7,747 bases of DNA from Bacteroidota bacterium (GTDB taxonomy: Bacteria > Bacteroidota > Bacteroidia > Bacteroidales > UBA1556). Position numbers and translations under genes: made by a program. The stretch spans positions 1-7,747 of the forward strand of contig QMPB01000188.1 in NCBI GenBank assembly GCA_003648395.1. Direction: 5' to 3'. Positions 5,033-7,747 of the stretch are shown piece after piece. The notes under the pieces were generated by a model, which saw only the letters and a list, made by a program, of their open reading frames with translations, did not search any database and was not told the origin of the DNA. Each line of letters opens with the position of its first letter. Positions within the stretch are counted from its first letter, which is position 1.

Positions 5033-7426
5033 ATGATAAACAAAATATTTTCCTCATATAGAACAATGTATATCCTATTGTTCATTCTAGCAGCTGCTGC
5101 TGCAATTGGTACATTTTTGGAAAACGATTATGGTAATAACTTTGCCCGAGAATATGTATACACAAGTTTATGGTATCAAATTATATTCTTGCTTTCGGCA
5201 ATAAATATGGTTATTATTCTTGTGAAAGCTAAAGTTAAGCTTTTACGCCCAGGTCCAATATTTCACTTTGCAATAATAATAATCCTTATAGGAGCTTTTG
5301 TAACTCATAACTTTGGTATTGATGGACTTATGCATATTCGCCAAGGTGAACAATCAAATTCTGTAATTGTAGGAAACCAGCATATTGAAACCCCATTTTC
5401 CATTAAGCTTAACAAATTTGAACTTAAAAGATATCCTGGGAGTGAAGCGCCTTCTGAATTCAGTTCTGATGTTATTGTTTTTGAGAAAAATGGAGATAGC
5501 TTTAGAACTAATATATATATGAATAATACATTAACGTATAAAGGTTATAAATTTTTTCAGTCATCTTACGATACTGATGAGAAGGGAACAATACTATCGG
5601 TAAATAAAGACCCTGGAGTAGAGCTTACATATATAGGTTATGCTCTATTATTTTTAGGCCTTTTATTAACTGTATTTGACAAAAAATCTCGTTTAAGATT
5701 CTTAATTCGTAAGATTAAGAAAATGCCCATAGCTACAGTATTATTGCCATTGATGATAATGGGAGCAGCTCAAGAAAACTATGCTCAGAAAGCTGACTAT
5801 AGTGAGTATATAGAAGCTTATATTATAGATCATCGTGATAATTCTAAAGAGCTTGCAGCCGACTTTGGAAGATTAATAGTGCAGGGTCCAACTGGAAGGA
5901 TGAAACCATTAGACACGCAAAACAAAGAAGTTCTTAATAAACTTACTGGCAAAAGTACATGGAATGGAATGAATGCCAATCAGGTGATTTTAGGAATGTT
6001 CTCACGACCAAATATATGGAAGAATGTTAATATTATTAAAGTAAAAACACCTCGCTTGCGTAAGTTACTTGGTGTTCCTAGTACCCAAAAATATTTATCA
6101 TTCGCAGATTTTTTTGAAGATGGAAAATATAGATTAACTAAAGAAACCAATGCAGCAAATCAATTAAACCCTTCGCGAAGAGGAACTTACGAGAGAGACC
6201 TTTTGCAAGTTGATGAGCTACTGAATGTGGCATTTATGTCGTATAGAGGTATGCTATTAAAGATATTCCCTAAGCCAAACGACGCCAAAGAAACATGGGT
6301 AGATATGCCTACTATGTTTATGAAATTGGATAACGAAAGTTTAACAAGGGATACAGAAACACTTTTGGATCTTATTTATAGCAGAAAGTATACAGAAGCA
6401 ATTCCTTTTATTAAAATAATCCAAGATTATCAAAATAAAGAGGGGAAAAATGTGATTCCAACTCAGAAAAAAGTAGAGGTGGAATTATGGTATAATGGTA
6501 GTGCTCTTTTTGTAAAACTATTTATTGCTTATTTATTATTGGGCTTTTTCCTATTAATATATAGCCTTATATCTATGTTCTATAATCGACTAGTAAATAC
6601 TAAGGTAACTTTTGGCATTAATCTTATTGTCTTAATCTTATTTTTGGTACACGCATTTGGCATAGGTATAAGATGGTATATAGGTGGCTATGCCCCCATT
6701 AGCAATACGTATGAAACAATGGTTTACATTGCATTTTCATCAGTACTAGCTGGAGTTGTATTTTTCAGACGTTCGGCAATAGCTCTTGGCGCATCACTAA
6801 TTATGGCTGGAACATTTATTTTTGCTGCTTGGTTGGGAGAAATAAATCCTCAAATAACTAGTCTGGTACCTGTGCTTAAGTCATATTGGTTAAGCATTCA
6901 TGTATCCGTTATTACTGCTAGTTATGGTTTCTTTGGAGTATCCGCCATATTAGGATTTATTACTCTTATTATTTTCATACTACGCTCCAAGAAACGAACT
7001 CATCTTGATTCTCATATTAAAAATATCACTTATATTAATGAAATAACCCTAATAATTGGTATCATTCTGCTTACAATTGGCAACTTCCTTGGTGCAATTT
7101 GGGCTAATGAATCTTGGGGAAGATATTGGGGATGGGATCCTAAAGAAACATGGACTTATATTGCTATCATTGTTTATACTTTGGTAATTCATTTACGACT
7201 TTTTAAAGGAATTTTCTCTTATTATCTTTTTGCATTATTTTCTTTAATTTCTTATTACACAATACTTATGACATACTTTGGAGTGAATTTCTATCTCTCA
7301 GGAATGCACTCTTATGCTACCGGAGATCCAGTTCCAATTCCAAATTGGGTATATCATAGTATTGCAATTATTACCACAATATCGATATTAGCTTACCAAA
7401 ACAGAAAACTTAAAATTGAAGACTGA
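5033..7426 (+). CDS. nrfI: Fused ResB-CcsA (CcsBA-type) cytochrome c synthetase, NrfI-like
   Basis: 797 residues. The N-terminal ResB-like part (1-220) has membrane segments at about 11-29, 46-65, 76-94 and 197-215, with His78 in the GPIFHF motif as the TM-His1 heme ligand. Residues 231-252 look like a signal peptide (MPIATVLLPLMIMGAAQ), then a periplasmic domain with GRMKPLDT (288-295) runs to about 490. The CcsA part (490-790) has about nine membrane segments, the WWD heme-handling motif (W690 to W707, core WGRYWGWDPKETW), His540 and His759 as periplasmic heme ligands and His623 as TM-His2. All four histidines of CcsBA-type synthetases are thus present. The protein exports heme and ligates it to apocytochromes in the periplasm. 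Its position after nrfA matches NrfI of Wolinella, the synthetase dedicated to the CxxCK heme site; the gene symbol rests on that context, and a general CcsBA role is the alternative. The ResB periplasmic loop (95-196) is short for the family. Confidence 0.93.
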   Translation: MINKIFSSYRTMYILLFILAAAAAIGTFLENDYGNNFAREYVYTSLWYQIIFLLSAINMVIILVKAKVKLLRPGPIFHFAIIIILIGAFVTHNFGIDGLMHIRQGEQSNSVIVGNQHIETPFSIKLNKFELKRYPGSEAPSEFSSDVIVFEKNGDSFRTNIYMNNTLTYKGYKFFQSSYDTDEKGTILSVNKDPGVELTYIGYALLFLGLLLTVFDKKSRLRFLIRKIKKMPIATVLLPLMIMGAAQENYAQKADYSEYIEAYIIDHRDNSKELAADFGRLIVQGPTGRMKPLDTQNKEVLNKLTGKSTWNGMNANQVILGMFSRPNIWKNVNIIKVKTPRLRKLLGVPSTQKYLSFADFFEDGKYRLTKETNAANQLNPSRRGTYERDLLQVDELLNVAFMSYRGMLLKIFPKPNDAKETWVDMPTMFMKLDNESLTRDTETLLDLIYSRKYTEAIPFIKIIQDYQNKEGKNVIPTQKKVEVELWYNGSALFVKLFIAYLLLGFFLLIYSLISMFYNRLVNTKVTFGINLIVLILFLVHAFGIGIRWYIGGYAPISNTYETMVYIAFSSVLAGVVFFRRSAIALGASLIMAGTFIFAAWLGEINPQITSLVPVLKSYWLSIHVSVITASYGFFGVSAILGFITLIIFILRSKKRTHLDSHIKNITYINEITLIIGIILLTIGNFLGAIWANESWGRYWGWDPKETWTYIAIIVYTLVIHLRLFKGIFSYYLFALFSLISYYTILMTYFGVNFYLSGMHSYATGDPVPIPNWVYHSIAIITTISILAYQNRKLKIED

Positions 7427-7427
7427 A

Positions 7428-7747
7428 ATGAATAGAATAATCCTATTACTAATTGCACTTACTGTTGTATTATTTACCCAATGTACCGAAGTTGCAAATA
7501 ATAAAACTGAGCAAGAAGTTGAGCCCAAGCAAGAGCAGGAAGCTTCTGAAAATATTAAGCCATTTTACCAAGGTGCAATAGTAGAAACTATTGACGCTGG
7601 TGGATATACTTATATGTTAATTCACGAAAACCTTGAAGGTCATAAGCATGAAGAAGGCCATGAGCATAAAGATTTCTGGGTTGCTGTGACGCAAACATCT
7701 GCAGAAATTGGTGATGAGGTAAGATTCCAAAAAGAAATGGTTGCCCA
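7428..7747 (+). CDS. nrfJ: NrfJ-like small lipoprotein with His-rich loop (3' end outside window)
   Basis: The ATG follows the nrfI stop codon (7424-7426) after one base, so the two are very likely co-transcribed and translationally coupled. The 106 visible codons begin MNRIILLLIALTVVLFTQC, a lipoprotein signal with the modified cysteine probably Cys19 (Gln at -1 is unusual outside Bacteroidota). A charged linker rich in Glu, Gln and Lys (20-45) follows, then a small beta domain: GAIVETIDAGGYTYMLI (49-65), FWVAV (83-87) and IGDEVRF (94-100). This GxVVETxxAGGYTY...WVAV...GDxV pattern resembles small proteins found beside nrf and other multiheme cytochrome genes (NrfJ). Between the first two strands is a His-rich stretch with His66, 72, 74, 78 and 80. 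In Wolinella nrfJ is the last gene of nrfHAIJ and encodes a predicted lipoprotein of unproven function. The symbol is given by pattern and position. Confidence 0.7.
   Translation, partial: MNRIILLLIALTVVLFTQCTEVANNKTEQEVEPKQEQEASENIKPFYQGAIVETIDAGGYTYMLIHENLEGHKHEEGHEHKDFWVAVTQTSAEIGDEVRFQKEMVA

Noticed and set aside
1..7747. Mobile elements, CRISPR, defence genes, tRNA or rRNA
   Set aside because: No transposase, integrase, terminal inverted repeats, regularly spaced direct repeats, or cloverleaf-like structure was found; the window is a metabolic locus.

Overview
The window looks like a chromosomal piece of a Bacteroidota bacterium, probably an anaerobic or facultatively anaerobic Bacteroidales/Marinilabiliales-like lineage (inference). 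Reasons: low G+C, A-rich leaders instead of Shine-Dalgarno sites, several TAnnTTTG motifs of the Bacteroidota -7 type upstream of genes, a Bacteroidota-style porin, and a ResB-CcsA fusion protein. It is a respiratory nitrite ammonification (nrf) locus.

Layout: (1) 1-716, minus strand: N-terminal part of a SulP-family anion transporter, running off the left edge. (2) 717-1294: a 578-base, very AT-rich divergent intergenic region with candidate promoters for both directions and several inverted repeats that could be operators. (3) 1295-3273: an outer-membrane beta-barrel protein, then nrfH, a four-heme membrane-anchored quinol dehydrogenase. (4) 3314-4828: nrfA, the pentaheme cytochrome c nitrite reductase, with the CWTCK catalytic heme site and all active-site and calcium-site residues present. 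(5) 4829-5032: an unusually structured gap with AT-rich hairpins, a strong intrinsic terminator and, directly after it, a candidate promoter. (6) 5033-7426: a fused ResB/CcsA cytochrome c synthetase (nrfI/ccsBA type). (7) 7428-7747: start of a small lipoprotein resembling NrfJ, cut by the right edge.

How it works together: NrfH takes electrons from menaquinol and passes them to NrfA, which reduces nitrite to ammonium in the periplasm. NrfA needs heme attached to a CxxCK site; in Wolinella succinogenes a dedicated CcsBA-type synthetase, NrfI, does this, and the fusion protein here occupies the same place. The order nrfH-nrfA-nrfI-nrfJ matches the Wolinella nrfHAIJ operon. The porin upstream may admit substrate or have an unrelated role. 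No mobile element, CRISPR array, tRNA or rRNA was seen. The core pathway is known; the less ordinary parts are the operator-like repeats before the porin, the structured nrfA-nrfI gap, the porin linkage, the signal-like junction inside the synthetase and the histidine-rich loop in the NrfJ-like protein.
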